Shown here piece after piece: positions 1 through 8,861 of a DNA stretch of 64,000 nucleotides. The DNA is from JACPYM01 sp031423495 (GTDB lineage Bacteria > Acidobacteriota > Blastocatellia > RBC074), in assembly GCA_031423495.1 (NCBI GenBank), contig JANPFP010000259.1:71786-135785 (forward strand), written 5' to 3'. The position numbers were made by a program, and so were the translations under genes. The notes beneath the pieces are model-generated. The model made no database searches and had not been told where the DNA came from. It saw only the letters and a program-made list of their open reading frames with translations. Each line of letters starts with the position of its first letter. The stretch's first letter is position 1.

Positions 1-657
1 TTCGCCCCAAATCATCGGCCCGCCATAAACGCCATGCACTTCTGCCGAGTTGAATCCGGCTGCCTTGAAGCCGCGTTGCAACTTGCCCGCCGTGTGAAAG
101 TATTGCCGCAAAGCAGTCATTCCCTGCACGTTGAAAGTCGTCGCCAGCCGGTTCACCAACGGATAAGCATTGGCCTGCCACACGGGCGCAGCCGTCACCA
201 ACGCCAAGCCGCCCGGTTTTAGCACGCGCGCCATTTCGTTCAGGCAAGGCGCGATGTCGGGCAGATAACGCAACACTTCGACACACAGAATAAAATCGTA
301 AGCGTTGTCAGGCAGCGGCAGTTTGTCTACGTCACCTTGATGAAAGGCCACCGTCGGATTCACCTCGCGCGCCTGTCGCAACATCTCTGCCGAACCGTCG
401 GCGCCCGTGAGTTGAAAGCCGCGCTCGCGGTAACGCGCCATGTGATAACCCGTACCGCAACCTACATCTAACATTTGCAAACCGTCGCCGCGCGTCGGCA
501 AAAATTTATCTAACCATTCATTCAACCGTTTGCGGCTATAAACAAAACAGTTTTGATAAGGGTCTTGTTCGATGACTTCATAACGCGCAACAAATAACGT
601 TGCCTGATCTGAGTGCGTAGCTATAGCGCGTTGTTTTTGGATTTCAGCAGAAACCAT
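1..657 (-). CDS. Class I SAM-dependent methyltransferase, 3' end cut by window edge
   Basis: The frame is open from an ATG at 657 to base 1 (219 codons) with no stop, so the C-terminus lies outside the window. Residues 63-70 read LDVGCGTG, the SAM-binding motif I of Rossmann-fold methyltransferases, and the motif IV-like stretch DFILCVEVLRYL with the following VLKPGG is typical of the Methyltransf_11 group. The gene overlaps the 3' end of the upstream glycosyltransferase by 37 bp, which argues for translational coupling. Context suggests it methylates a sugar or glycan intermediate in the cytoplasm; the substrate cannot be read from the sequence. Confidence 0.85.
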   Translation of the reverse strand, partial: MVSAEIQKQRAIATHSDQATLFVARYEVIEQDPYQNCFVYSRKRLNEWLDKFLPTRGDGLQMLDVGCGTGYHMARYRERGFQLTGADGSAEMLRQAREVNPTVAFHQGDVDKLPLPDNAYDFILCVEVLRYLPDIAPCLNEMARVLKPGGLALVTAAPVWQANAYPLVNRLATTFNVQGMTALRQYFHTAGKLQRGFKAAGFNSAEVHGVYGGPMIWGE

Positions 658-1775
658 CTTTTAACCTCTCGTTGTGCATCGTGTTGCGCCAGCGTGTTGC
701 GAATCACTGCGGCAAACAAATCCGCGCAGTGTCGCATTGAGTAATGCGCTTCAATCGTTTGTCTTCCGGCTGCGCCCAGGCGTCGCCGCAACGCTTCATC
801 ATCAATCAATGTTTGCAAGCCCGCGAGCCATTCGTCATCCGTTTGGGCGAGCCAGCCGTTTTCGCCATGCTGTATGACTTCTTGATTCATCCCCACTGCT
901 GAGCAAATTGTCGGGATGCCCATCGCCATATAAAGCAACGCCTTCATTGCGCATTTGCCGCGCGCCCATTGGTCGTCGGGCATCGGCATAATCCCAATAT
1001 CGAAGCGCGCCAAATCTGTTATTTCAGTTTCAGGCGACCAGCGATGCCAAACCACTGGCACACCTGGCAACTCAGGCTTACGGTCAGAGATGACGTGAAA
1101 TTCAACATCGCGCCGTTTCATCAATTCGTTCAGCAACGGTGAATAACTTTCGAGATGCGTTTGCGAGGTGGAACTACCTGTCCAACCTACGATGACTTTC
1201 TTCGCAGTGGCAGACTTGACCGCAACTGAATAGGCTTCCGTGTCCACGCTCGAAGGAATCACCGTCACTCGTTCGTTGTGTTGTCGCGCGTAAGCCGCCA
1301 GATAACTGTTGCCCGCGACGACGTGCGAACTGAGGCGGCACAGGCTTGCCGTCTTGCCGGGGAATTTCAGCCAGCCGAAATACCGATTCGCCGCACTCGT
1401 ATGCAATAGGTAAATCGCATCATCAAAATCGAAGATCACCGGACGGCCAAGCAACGGCAACAAATGTTCTAACAGCGCAGGCCCGACAATGCTGGCCGCC
1501 CGAAACAGATAAAGCGCGTCGTATTCGCGCAGCTTAAACATGAGTCGAACGCGCTGCGCAAAACATCGGATGAGTCCTGTCACTTTCGCCCAATAATGGC
1601 CCGGCTGATGTAGCGAACGCATCAACGCTGCGTCAGCAAACGGCAACAATTCGACCTTGATGCCCTGCGCTTCAAGATAAGCAACCCATTGCTCAATGCG
1701 ATAGCGTTGCCCCGGCGCAAGATTCAACGGATAAGGCACCAGCGCACCGAGTTTGATTGGCGATTTTCTTATCAC
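621..1775 (-). CDS. GT-B fold glycosyltransferase (GT4-like)
   Basis: A 384-residue protein with a C-terminal GT1/GT4-type nucleotide-sugar domain (roughly residues 190-360): VGWTGSSTS opens the domain, and a GKCAMKALLYMAMGIP segment with a following GENGWLA loop stands where the family binds the donor nucleotide. The usual E-x7-E pair is not clear (a lysine replaces the first Glu), which is common in distant GT4 members. The start is GTG at 1775, sharing one base with the TAG stop of the upstream methyltransferase. It probably adds one sugar to the lipid-linked repeat unit at the inner face of the membrane. Donor and acceptor are unknown. Confidence 0.85.
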   Translation of the reverse strand: MIRKSPIKLGALVPYPLNLAPGQRYRIEQWVAYLEAQGIKVELLPFADAALMRSLHQPGHYWAKVTGLIRCFAQRVRLMFKLREYDALYLFRAASIVGPALLEHLLPLLGRPVIFDFDDAIYLLHTSAANRYFGWLKFPGKTASLCRLSSHVVAGNSYLAAYARQHNERVTVIPSSVDTEAYSVAVKSATAKKVIVGWTGSSTSQTHLESYSPLLNELMKRRDVEFHVISDRKPELPGVPVVWHRWSPETEITDLARFDIGIMPMPDDQWARGKCAMKALLYMAMGIPTICSAVGMNQEVIQHGENGWLAQTDDEWLAGLQTLIDDEALRRRLGAAGRQTIEAHYSMRHCADLFAAVIRNTLAQHDAQREVKRWFLLKSKNNAL

Positions 1776-2623
1776 TACTGATTTCTGCCGGAAGATTTTT
1801 TATACCCTAGCGCGCACCAATAGGGTTGCTGCGCGCTAAACTCAATACGTTCCAGCCCTGCGCTTTGCATCATTTGGCGAATCTGTTCTTGCGTGAAGCG
1901 TTGCTCTAACCGCGTGCCAAAACGATCTAACGCATCATTGCACATCGCGTAAAAACTCAGGTCTCGATACCACGACAGCGGAAACGATGCGACATTCTTG
2001 CCCATCTTTTCAGCCATTCGCGCCAGCCGCGCTAACGGAAAATATACCAGCCCCGCAATCAACTGGCAGCAAAGGTATTTCAAACGAAACGGCAGCCGTG
2101 CAATGGCGCTCCGACCCACGTCTGACAGTTTCCATAACCACCGAAACCAGAGCGGCTGATTGTCAAAAGCGTAATAGAGATAAACCAAAAAAGGAGCTTT
2201 CGGTCTGAGCTTCTCCACGCAAGCCTGCAAGCCCGCTAACGTATCAGGTACGTGATGCAATACGCCGAGCGAATAACCGAAATCCATCGAGTTAGTGGCC
2301 AGAGGAATCGCGTCAACTGAAGCGTGACTAAACTCGACGTTCGGCAAGGCTGCCAGATTCTTACGCGCGACTTCGAGCGCCGCCGCGCTGGCATCAATGC
2401 AATGCAACTTGCCAACCTTTTCAGCTACGAGGTTGGCCCAACGTCCGCTGCCACAACCCAGATCGAAACCGATAGCGCCAACCGGTAACATCGCCCACGG
2501 AAACAGAGAAAAATATAAAGCAAAAGATCGCTCAAGCTCAGACTGTTCGACGGTCGAATGGTCAAAGCGCGTCCACTCTTCGCCAAAGCCGATGACTGTT
2601 TGCTGGTCGTAATTGGTTGCCAT
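1775..2623 (-). CDS. Class I SAM-dependent methyltransferase
   Basis: A 282-residue protein starting at ATG 2623. GFDLGCGSGRWA (about residues 52-63) is SAM motif I, and GYSLGVLHHVPDTLAGL is the post-motif II region of the Methyltransf_11/25 group. A longer C-terminal half (about residues 150-260) is basic and partly hydrophobic and may hold the acceptor or contact the membrane. The ends are packed: 5 bp from the upstream methyltransferase and a 1-bp overlap with the next glycosyltransferase. It is likely a sugar O-methyltransferase of the polysaccharide locus; the substrate is unknown. Confidence 0.85.
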   Translation of the reverse strand: MATNYDQQTVIGFGEEWTRFDHSTVEQSELERSFALYFSLFPWAMLPVGAIGFDLGCGSGRWANLVAEKVGKLHCIDASAAALEVARKNLAALPNVEFSHASVDAIPLATNSMDFGYSLGVLHHVPDTLAGLQACVEKLRPKAPFLVYLYYAFDNQPLWFRWLWKLSDVGRSAIARLPFRLKYLCCQLIAGLVYFPLARLARMAEKMGKNVASFPLSWYRDLSFYAMCNDALDRFGTRLEQRFTQEQIRQMMQSAGLERIEFSAQQPYWCALGYKKSSGRNQ

Positions 2624-2628
2624 AAAAA

Positions 2629-3558
2629 TCAGGCTGCGCGAGTTGCGTATACTTTCAAGCTATCACCAATCTGAGCTGCTGAAAGTACATGATTGATACT
2701 CGTTTTTAGTGCGCGGCGTAAGGGGCTGGAACTAAACGTTTGATTCAGCGCCGCTCCGGTTTCATTGCGGTTAAAGGTCGCTTGAGGCGAACGCCAACAC
2801 GCGAGCATTTCATAAGGATTCAGCCCCTCCGTGCGAATACTTAGCGGTTGCAATCCAGCTTTCGACAACGCGCGCTTAATTCCTTGAGCCGTCCACAACG
2901 CAATATGTTCGGGCGGGCTGACTACACTCCAATTCAACCCTAGCAAACGACAGTTAAGGCTTTTTGCATTGGGCGTCGTCAAATAAAGCAAGCCTCCAGG
3001 TCGCAACCAAAGCGCCGCCTCTGCTAACACTTGCTGCGGATTCGGAATGTGTTCCAATAACTCAATCATCGTCACTACATCAAAACCATGTTGCGGAAAG
3101 CGCGAATCTTGATTTGCGTTGTTAGTAACTCGCCAACCTCGCGTTGCACCGTAAGCCAGCGCCTGCGGAGATACTTCGGTTCCATAACATTGCCAACCTT
3201 GTTGTTCCGCGATTCTCAACAAGCCGCCTTCGCCAAAACCAATATCGAGAATTCGCCCTGTCATACGATAGCTCGCAAATCTCGCAAATGAAGCTATTTG
3301 CCGCGCCAACGATTGCGCCACCACTGGCGGAGTCTCAAAACGCGCGGAGTCATAATAATGGTTGTATAATTCTTCTAGCACTTCCGCTTTAGCCTGCTGG
3401 CGCATAAAAATCATTCCGCAACGGACACACTTCCAAAGCTCAAACTGATTCTTTCTGCCCAGCAAATGATACCGATCACTTAAACACGCGGGGCAACTCA
3501 CAATCGCCTCAATACTATTGTGAATAATCTTCCCTGGCTCGCCTATCTTGAGAAGCAT
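2629..3558 (-). CDS. Methyltransferase with N-terminal zinc-ribbon-like motif
   Basis: A 309-residue protein. Two CxxC knuckles lie near the N-terminus (CPAC around residue 22, CVRC around residue 44), followed by ILDIGFGEGG (about residues 103-112), a variant SAM motif I. The layout is that of sugar C- or O-methyltransferases and similar Methyltransf_23 proteins whose N-terminal cysteines bind zinc. LLEHIP and LRPGG complete the fold. It lies within the run of minus-strand glycan genes, 5 bp upstream of the next methyltransferase. A second protein with the same layout is at 15054-15932. The acceptor sugar is unknown. Confidence 0.82.
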   Translation of the reverse strand: MLLKIGEPGKIIHNSIEAIVSCPACLSDRYHLLGRKNQFELWKCVRCGMIFMRQQAKAEVLEELYNHYYDSARFETPPVVAQSLARQIASFARFASYRMTGRILDIGFGEGGLLRIAEQQGWQCYGTEVSPQALAYGATRGWRVTNNANQDSRFPQHGFDVVTMIELLEHIPNPQQVLAEAALWLRPGGLLYLTTPNAKSLNCRLLGLNWSVVSPPEHIALWTAQGIKRALSKAGLQPLSIRTEGLNPYEMLACWRSPQATFNRNETGAALNQTFSSSPLRRALKTSINHVLSAAQIGDSLKVYATRAA

Positions 3559-3599
3559 TTGTTTTCAACTCCTGATACCACTCCGTACAACTCCAACTG

Positions 3600-4472
3600 C
3601 TACCTTTCTTGAGACCGTACAGACCCACTACGTTTTGTCAGCACACGCGGCAGAGATATGCTCTTCAGTGAATAGCGCAATGACAACGCCAGCGTCTCTT
3701 TTATAGTGCGCCAAATATTCATCTTACTGGCGCTTGGCTTTAGATCGTAGCGAAGGATCAATGGGACTTCATTGATGATTGGATCAAGTTCCTTGAGCTT
3801 AAGCAGTATTTCCACCATACAACTAAAGCCTGTTTGCTGAATGAATTCGTCATGCCAACGATCAACTGCGACTTGCAGCAACTCAGCGCGATAGGCTCGA
3901 TAACCGCACGTATAATCGCGCACGCCTGGCATTCTTGCTATCAGTCGAAACGAGACACTTGCTCCATAGCTAAGAGCTTTGCGGAAAGTTGAAACGCCTA
4001 AAATTCTGCTACCCGATTGGTAGCGTGAGGCAATGACGATGTCATTCCCTTCACGAATCATTTGCACCATCCGAAGAATCAGACCTGGTGTATGCGTATT
4101 GTCCGCGTCCATTGTCAAGATAATATCCCCTGGGCTACATTCGCTAAGGGCAGCGAAAAGCCCCGCCTTAATCGCTCCCGCCAATCCTCGGTTCGGCTGC
4201 AGGTCTAAGAGCCGAACGGGGAGAAAAGTTGGATGGTCTCTAACTACCTGCGCGGTAGCATCAGTACTGCCATCGTTCACAACCAACACTTCGCCTTTCA
4301 GACCGGCTTCCTCAAATGATTGTTCCAAACGGCTCAATAAAGCTGGCAGCGCCATCTCTTCATTATAAGCAGGCAATACCACTCGTATTATTCCTGCACG
4401 AGTACGGAGTGTTTGAGGCTTTACATTAGCGAGTGTTGTTTCAGCGATCATTTGTTTTGTTCCTTTCGCCAT
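3600..4472 (-). CDS. Family 2 glycosyltransferase, polyprenyl-phosphate sugar synthase type
   Basis: A 290-residue GT-A enzyme. VVLPAYNEE (about residues 31-39), VVNDGSTD (about 64-71) and the metal-binding TMDADNTHTP (about 118-127) match the dolichyl/undecaprenyl-phosphate mannosyl- or glucosyltransferase group (DPM1/GtrB-like). Extra C-terminal membrane segments are not evident, so it resembles soluble DPM1. Such enzymes load a sugar onto undecaprenyl phosphate for use outside the membrane by a GT39/GT-C enzyme. A GT39-like protein is encoded upstream at 5179-6711, which makes a donor-user pair plausible. It sits 7 bp downstream of a methyltransferase. Confidence 0.85.
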   Translation of the reverse strand: MAKGTKQMIAETTLANVKPQTLRTRAGIIRVVLPAYNEEMALPALLSRLEQSFEEAGLKGEVLVVNDGSTDATAQVVRDHPTFLPVRLLDLQPNRGLAGAIKAGLFAALSECSPGDIILTMDADNTHTPGLILRMVQMIREGNDIVIASRYQSGSRILGVSTFRKALSYGASVSFRLIARMPGVRDYTCGYRAYRAELLQVAVDRWHDEFIQQTGFSCMVEILLKLKELDPIINEVPLILRYDLKPSASKMNIWRTIKETLALSLRYSLKSISLPRVLTKRSGSVRSQER

Positions 4473-4479
4473 TTGACCA

Positions 4480-5148
4480 TCAGCTTGGCTGAGTTACGCC
4501 AGTAATGAGTATAGCTGGGCTAAATTGTCGCAGGACACAGCTGCAATAATGAAAATAGAACGGACCGCCGAAGTAGTAACGTACGATGCCACTCCAGGAT
4601 GGTTGATGGAAACCAGCAGCAGAGAATCGAGCTAGCCATTCGTAGCGGGAAATTTTATGGACGTGAGTGGGGTCACGGTCGAGGTATCCAACTAATTTCC
4701 CTACAACAGTGTCATAAACGGGCATTGTTACAACAAGGCTCCCACTTGGTTTCAAAAGCTTGTGTAAATGGATCAATGCTTGGTCAATCGCCGGAATATG
4801 CTCCAAGACGTCAAAACAAGTAATCACGTCATAACGGGTGGGCGTGTTGATGCCAAGCAAATCAGATTGGAAGAGATGTGCAGTTGGGACACGTTTTTTT
4901 GCGACTTCAACGGCATGAGCCGATATATCGCAGCCCTGAACAGTGAAATATTGTGATGCCTCTCGCAAGAAATTTCCATAAGCACACCCCACATCAAGTA
5001 GCAGCCCGCCATCCTCAGCAACCCGTCTCACCTCACGCAAATACGAGCAGTGTTTATATCGCGGGTTCCGCTGATCATAGTCAGACTGGTATACATCTTG
5101 AAAGTAAGATTCTTCGAATAGTGCTTCTGGTTGAGATTTCAATATCAA
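4480..5148 (-). CDS. Class I SAM-dependent methyltransferase
   Basis: A 222-residue protein with LLLDVGCAYGNFL (about residues 49-61, motif I), TCFDVLEHIP (about 111-120) and LLKPSG. The start appears to be TTG at 5148, because a TAG lies in frame just 6 bases upstream and no ATG precedes the conserved region. Start choice between this TTG and the one two codons later is uncertain. The gene and the GT39 gene upstream look more AT-rich than the left part of the locus, which may mark a separately acquired cassette. It is likely a sugar O-methyltransferase; the substrate is unknown. Confidence 0.8.
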   Translation of the reverse strand: MILKSQPEALFEESYFQDVYQSDYDQRNPRYKHCSYLREVRRVAEDGGLLLDVGCAYGNFLREASQYFTVQGCDISAHAVEVAKKRVPTAHLFQSDLLGINTPTRYDVITCFDVLEHIPAIDQALIHLHKLLKPSGSLVVTMPVYDTVVGKLVGYLDRDPTHVHKISRYEWLARFSAAGFHQPSWSGIVRYYFGGPFYFHYCSCVLRQFSPAILITGVTQPS

Positions 5149-5156
5149 GCCCTACA

Positions 5157-5176
5157 AGGCACATAGAAAAGTGCCT
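5157..5176. other. Short hairpin between glycan genes
   Basis: AGGCAC and GTGCCT form six-base arms around an 8-base loop in the 30-bp gap between the GT39-like gene and the methyltransferase. No T-run follows on the minus strand, so it is at best a weak attenuator or RNA-processing site. Confidence 0.35.
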
Positions 5177-5178
5177 GA

Positions 5179-6711
5179 TTATTTACCTAGTTGATTCATT
5201 GCTCGGTTAATTTCAAGTTGAGTCTGACCATTCCGGACAATCTTAATAACGTCGGTTTTAAGAGTTGGATCTACTCTTTGGCGAAGTGTCCCAACTCCCA
5301 GAAGATATAGGTTGTATAGCCGCGCTTCGGTCCAAGACGAATATACGATAGCGTCCCCGGGCAAAACAGTGTCCCTTATCTGTTTTGAGACTAGCTGGTA
5401 TGTATTGGGTGTACGATACTTAGGGGCATCCTCATATACAAGTTTTATTGAAATCAATAAAATTGTCGCATAAAACAGTAAGATACCAATCATTGCGTGC
5501 CTACCCAACCCAGTTAAGGAACTGACTTCCGCTATTCCAATTGCTAGAAGGATCGTGAGATATGGTGTTGCAAAATTCGAATAAAGAGGCTGGAGCGAAA
5601 TGATATGACCGGATCGAAGCGCCAAGATTGTACTAAATACTATTCCTGAGCCCGCTAATATACTAAGTAATAACAGAGCAGCAGGCCTAACCTCCCACCT
5701 TACCCTGAATCGCCAACAGACAACCAGTAGGAGAACCGGAATGAATAATAAAGGTATCATTCTGGAAAGTCTTAAGCCGATTTTCTGTAAGTGATTTCCC
5801 GTGATAGCAAAGATAGTTTGCGCCAAACCTGCAATAATATTTCGAGGAGTCGCAGGTAAAGCCCAGTTCTCATCAGCGCTCGGATTAGTCGCTCGCTGTT
5901 GATAGCTCTGATTTATAGCCGCTACGACCTTCAGCCCGCGATTCCCCTTCGCAAACATCCAACTGTTAAATATAATTCCGACAACGACAGCAGCCTTAAT
6001 CATATTAAGCCACAGCTTTCGATCACGGATAAGCAGTGCGGCATAAACAGTATGACCAATAAATATATATACAGTGAGATAATGGGACAACAGGGCTGCG
6101 CTAACCAACAAACTATAAAGGAACCAGCTTTGAGCTACAGCGAATTTAAGGCTATTTAAGTTATTCAAATTGATGAAAATAAATGTGGCAGCTAAAGTAA
6201 GAAACGTCGCCATCGCATATGACCGTCCTTCCTGACCATAGCGAATCAGGAAAGGATGCAATGCGGCGAGTCCCCCCGCATAATAAGCAATCTTTCTGGA
6301 ACTAAGCGATAACGCGACTAAGTAAACTAATAAGACAACACCTACTCCGAAGATTGCAGAAAGAAGACGAACACTTAGGTCGGACGTTCCCCACAGGTTT
6401 ATCCAATAATGCAGCAGGACGTTGTGCAAGAGATTGTTCCCACCATCCAGAACTGTAGCCTCAATCACATTATGAAGTGAGTTACCAGCCCAAAAATCTT
6501 GTTCAGTAAACCCCGTTATCGAAGAAACAATAGGTTCTGAAAGAGAGCTTCCAACCGCATTACTAACCGACACTTGCTCATCCCACCAGAGGCCGTGTTC
6601 GGCAACACTCATCAAACGAAGCCCTCCAGCTAAAATTAGAATACCCATTATCAACCAAGAGTTTCTCATTATTAGCAAATAGTCCCTAATGCTAGAGTCG
6701 TACAACTTCAT
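5179..6711 (-). CDS. GT39/ArnT-like membrane glycosyltransferase
   Basis: A 510-residue polytopic membrane protein with about ten to twelve hydrophobic segments. Soon after the first one comes GLWWDEQVSV (about residues 41-50), which carries the acidic residue in the first outer loop that GT39/PMT_2 enzymes use for catalysis. A hydrophilic C-terminal tail of about 80 residues follows the last helix. GT-C enzymes of this type take a sugar from a polyprenyl phosphate and transfer it on the periplasmic side, and the DPM1-like gene at 3600-4472 could make the donor. The 3' end is close to the next methyltransferase and the 5' end overlaps the upstream FkbM gene by 20 bp. Confidence 0.78.
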   Translation of the reverse strand: MKLYDSSIRDYLLIMRNSWLIMGILILAGGLRLMSVAEHGLWWDEQVSVSNAVGSSLSEPIVSSITGFTEQDFWAGNSLHNVIEATVLDGGNNLLHNVLLHYWINLWGTSDLSVRLLSAIFGVGVVLLVYLVALSLSSRKIAYYAGGLAALHPFLIRYGQEGRSYAMATFLTLAATFIFINLNNLNSLKFAVAQSWFLYSLLVSAALLSHYLTVYIFIGHTVYAALLIRDRKLWLNMIKAAVVVGIIFNSWMFAKGNRGLKVVAAINQSYQQRATNPSADENWALPATPRNIIAGLAQTIFAITGNHLQKIGLRLSRMIPLLFIPVLLLVVCWRFRVRWEVRPAALLLLSILAGSGIVFSTILALRSGHIISLQPLYSNFATPYLTILLAIGIAEVSSLTGLGRHAMIGILLFYATILLISIKLVYEDAPKYRTPNTYQLVSKQIRDTVLPGDAIVYSSWTEARLYNLYLLGVGTLRQRVDPTLKTDVIKIVRNGQTQLEINRAMNQLGK

Positions 6712-7600
6712 CTGGGCTAAGGGGGGTGAAAAGATAATTCAACCACTCTGGATGGCCTTCCACTCTATCTCGGTGTACCGGCCCCGTCGGAGTCAGATGA
6801 TAAAAGCGATAACCAAAACGGCGCAGCACTTCTTCTAAAGGAGCTTCTCCGCCGCGCCCCGGCAATACTTCGCAAATCATTGTCGGATGATCGCGTTGCA
6901 ACGTCTTGGTCATTCCCAGCAACACTTGATATTCAGTACTTTCAGTGTCGAGTTTCATCAGGTCAACCCGGTTCAGGTTGTTGTCATGAACGAAGCAATC
7001 AAGAGTATAAACTTTGACCTTAGTGCAAATCAGATTCTCTCCGCTACCCATAAACTCGTGTGACAAACTAGAACTGGTCGGAGTTTTTGCATCAATGTGC
7101 CAAAAGTCTGCTTCACCCTCCGTCTCGCCCACTGCCCCGGCAATACATCGGAGATTGGTTAGACGGTTCAATGCAACGTTGCGCTGTAGTCGTTTATAAA
7201 CCGAAGGCAAGGGCTCAAAGGCATAGACTATTCCTGTGTTGTTTGCGTGTGCTGCGAGAAGCGAGAAAAAACCAACATAAGCCCCTACATCAACTGTCAG
7301 ATGCGCCTTAGTTGCGAGACGAAAGAACAACGGAATCGTTTCCGGTTCATAGCCGCTCCAGCCACGCCAATAAACCTGATTCGAAACCCAATCATCGCCC
7401 TGTGACCAAAGCAATAACTCGCGTCCGTTGGGCAGCTTGCGCCGTACGTAACCCACACGGGGTAAGTGCTTGATGAAAAATTCTGACTTCACGCCAGTCA
7501 CTTGCTGGCATGCATGCACTGCCGCTGTCGTTACCGAGTTAAATGGCTGGGAAGCTCTGATTTTTTTTAGTACAGAAACGACGTTGGAGGAGTTATTCAT
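6692..7600 (-). CDS. FkbM family methyltransferase
   Basis: A 302-residue protein. TVDVGAYVGFFSLLAA (about residues 102-117) is the FkbM form of SAM motif I, followed by VYAFEPLPSVYKRLQRNVAL and the DLMKLDTESTEYQVL segment typical of Methyltransf_21. FkbM-type enzymes O-methylate sugars and macrolides. The gene overlaps both neighbours (20 bp with the GT39-like gene, 8 bp with the glycosyltransferase upstream), as expected inside one transcript. It is the one member of the methyltransferases here that belongs to this distinct family. The position methylated is unknown. Confidence 0.88.
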   Translation of the reverse strand: MNNSSNVVSVLKKIRASQPFNSVTTAAVHACQQVTGVKSEFFIKHLPRVGYVRRKLPNGRELLLWSQGDDWVSNQVYWRGWSGYEPETIPLFFRLATKAHLTVDVGAYVGFFSLLAAHANNTGIVYAFEPLPSVYKRLQRNVALNRLTNLRCIAGAVGETEGEADFWHIDAKTPTSSSLSHEFMGSGENLICTKVKVYTLDCFVHDNNLNRVDLMKLDTESTEYQVLLGMTKTLQRDHPTMICEVLPGRGGEAPLEEVLRRFGYRFYHLTPTGPVHRDRVEGHPEWLNYLFTPLSPDEVVRL

Positions 7601-8855
7601 TACTGGTAATCGGAACCGTTTTTGCCGCAGTTAAACGCGAAGGGTGAGTTACTAACTTTTGATAAAGGTCAATCTGACGTTCACAAGCCGGTTCGAGGGC
7701 ATAATACTTCTCGGCAGCGCGGCGACAGCGTTGAGGCAATTCAGGGTTAGACAGTAACTCCAATAATTCGTGAAAAGCCTGGCGATAGGCTTCATCGGTA
7801 TGGGCTTCCACCACCACCCCCACTCTTTCGCGACGGATGATGTCGTCAGTGTCGCTGACGTTTGCCGTAGTAACCACCGGCAATCCACAAGCCCAATACT
7901 CGCCAATTTTCGTAGGCGAACAGCCGTGCTCACTCAAGCCTTGCGAGAGAAAAAATAAGCCAGCCTGTCGTTGGGTTAAATAACTTGGTATCTCTGAATG
8001 AGGTACACTATCATAAGACCAATGGCTTTCGGTTAAACCACCACCTGCAAGCATTGAAGCCACCAAACTTTTCTCCATTCGGGTTAGGACTTGCAGGTGA
8101 ATGTTTTCCATTTCCTGCTTAGCGACAGCCACAAACCGGCCAATTTTATCCAGTCGGTAACGCCGCCCCGCACTGCCAATATAAATTAACTGCAATTCCT
8201 TTTCCGTTACTGCCGCCGGCTGCTTGACAGGCTGAAACCGCTGCAAATCAACACAACTCGGGACAACAATCACAGAGGTATTTTTACGAATGACTTGCGG
8301 GATATTTATAATTATGCCTTTCGCCCGATGCGATAAGGCAATAATGCCATCGGCGCGCGCGTACATTTGTCGCTCCAAGAATTTAAAAACCCGATGAGTC
8401 GTAGAATTTTCAACCCACACGCCGCCGTCTACCTGCTCATCAGGGAAAAAACCTTCGTTGTGATAAACCAGCTTCGCCCGTAGTAATGGGGCAAGCAACA
8501 GACCGATCAAGCCTGCAATAAAATTCCGCGCATGAACAACATCTGGGCGTAGACGAAGCCCAATTATCAAGGCTCGCCATAGCCCTTGCAGAACATCAAA
8601 CACAACCTTCGGCTGTTGATGATAACGAAGCGCAATCCAAACTACTCCGCTCTGTTCCATTGAGTTTCGGATTTCGGCAATTAGTGAGTGATTAGCCAGA
8701 TCAACAGGCTTCTCAAATGTCACGAGCGTCAGATTCATGCCTTTGCTGGCAAGGTTTTTGATCGCAGGCAAAACAAGCGACTGCCCCAAAGGCTCTGCCG
8801 CTCCCCAGTAAACGATATAGAGTACTTTCAATGGTAAGTCAGTTGCGTTGCGCAT
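7593..8855 (-). CDS. GT-B fold glycosyltransferase (GT4-like)
   Basis: A 420-residue protein with a two-domain GT-B layout. VVHARNFIAGLIGLL (about residues 104-118) belongs to the N-terminal acceptor domain, LIYIGSAGRRYRLDKIG opens the C-terminal domain near residue 227, and SPTKIGEYWACGLPVV (about 317-332) is the donor-binding segment. ATG at 8855 lies 6 bp after the upstream GT2 gene, and the 3' end overlaps the FkbM gene by 8 bp. It is presumably one of the cytoplasmic enzymes that build the repeat unit. Sugar specificity is not readable. Confidence 0.86.
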   Translation of the reverse strand: MRNATDLPLKVLYIVYWGAAEPLGQSLVLPAIKNLASKGMNLTLVTFEKPVDLANHSLIAEIRNSMEQSGVVWIALRYHQQPKVVFDVLQGLWRALIIGLRLRPDVVHARNFIAGLIGLLLAPLLRAKLVYHNEGFFPDEQVDGGVWVENSTTHRVFKFLERQMYARADGIIALSHRAKGIIINIPQVIRKNTSVIVVPSCVDLQRFQPVKQPAAVTEKELQLIYIGSAGRRYRLDKIGRFVAVAKQEMENIHLQVLTRMEKSLVASMLAGGGLTESHWSYDSVPHSEIPSYLTQRQAGLFFLSQGLSEHGCSPTKIGEYWACGLPVVTTANVSDTDDIIRRERVGVVVEAHTDEAYRQAFHELLELLSNPELPQRCRRAAEKYYALEPACERQIDLYQKLVTHPSRLTAAKTVPITSNE

Positions 8856-8861
8856 TGTTAG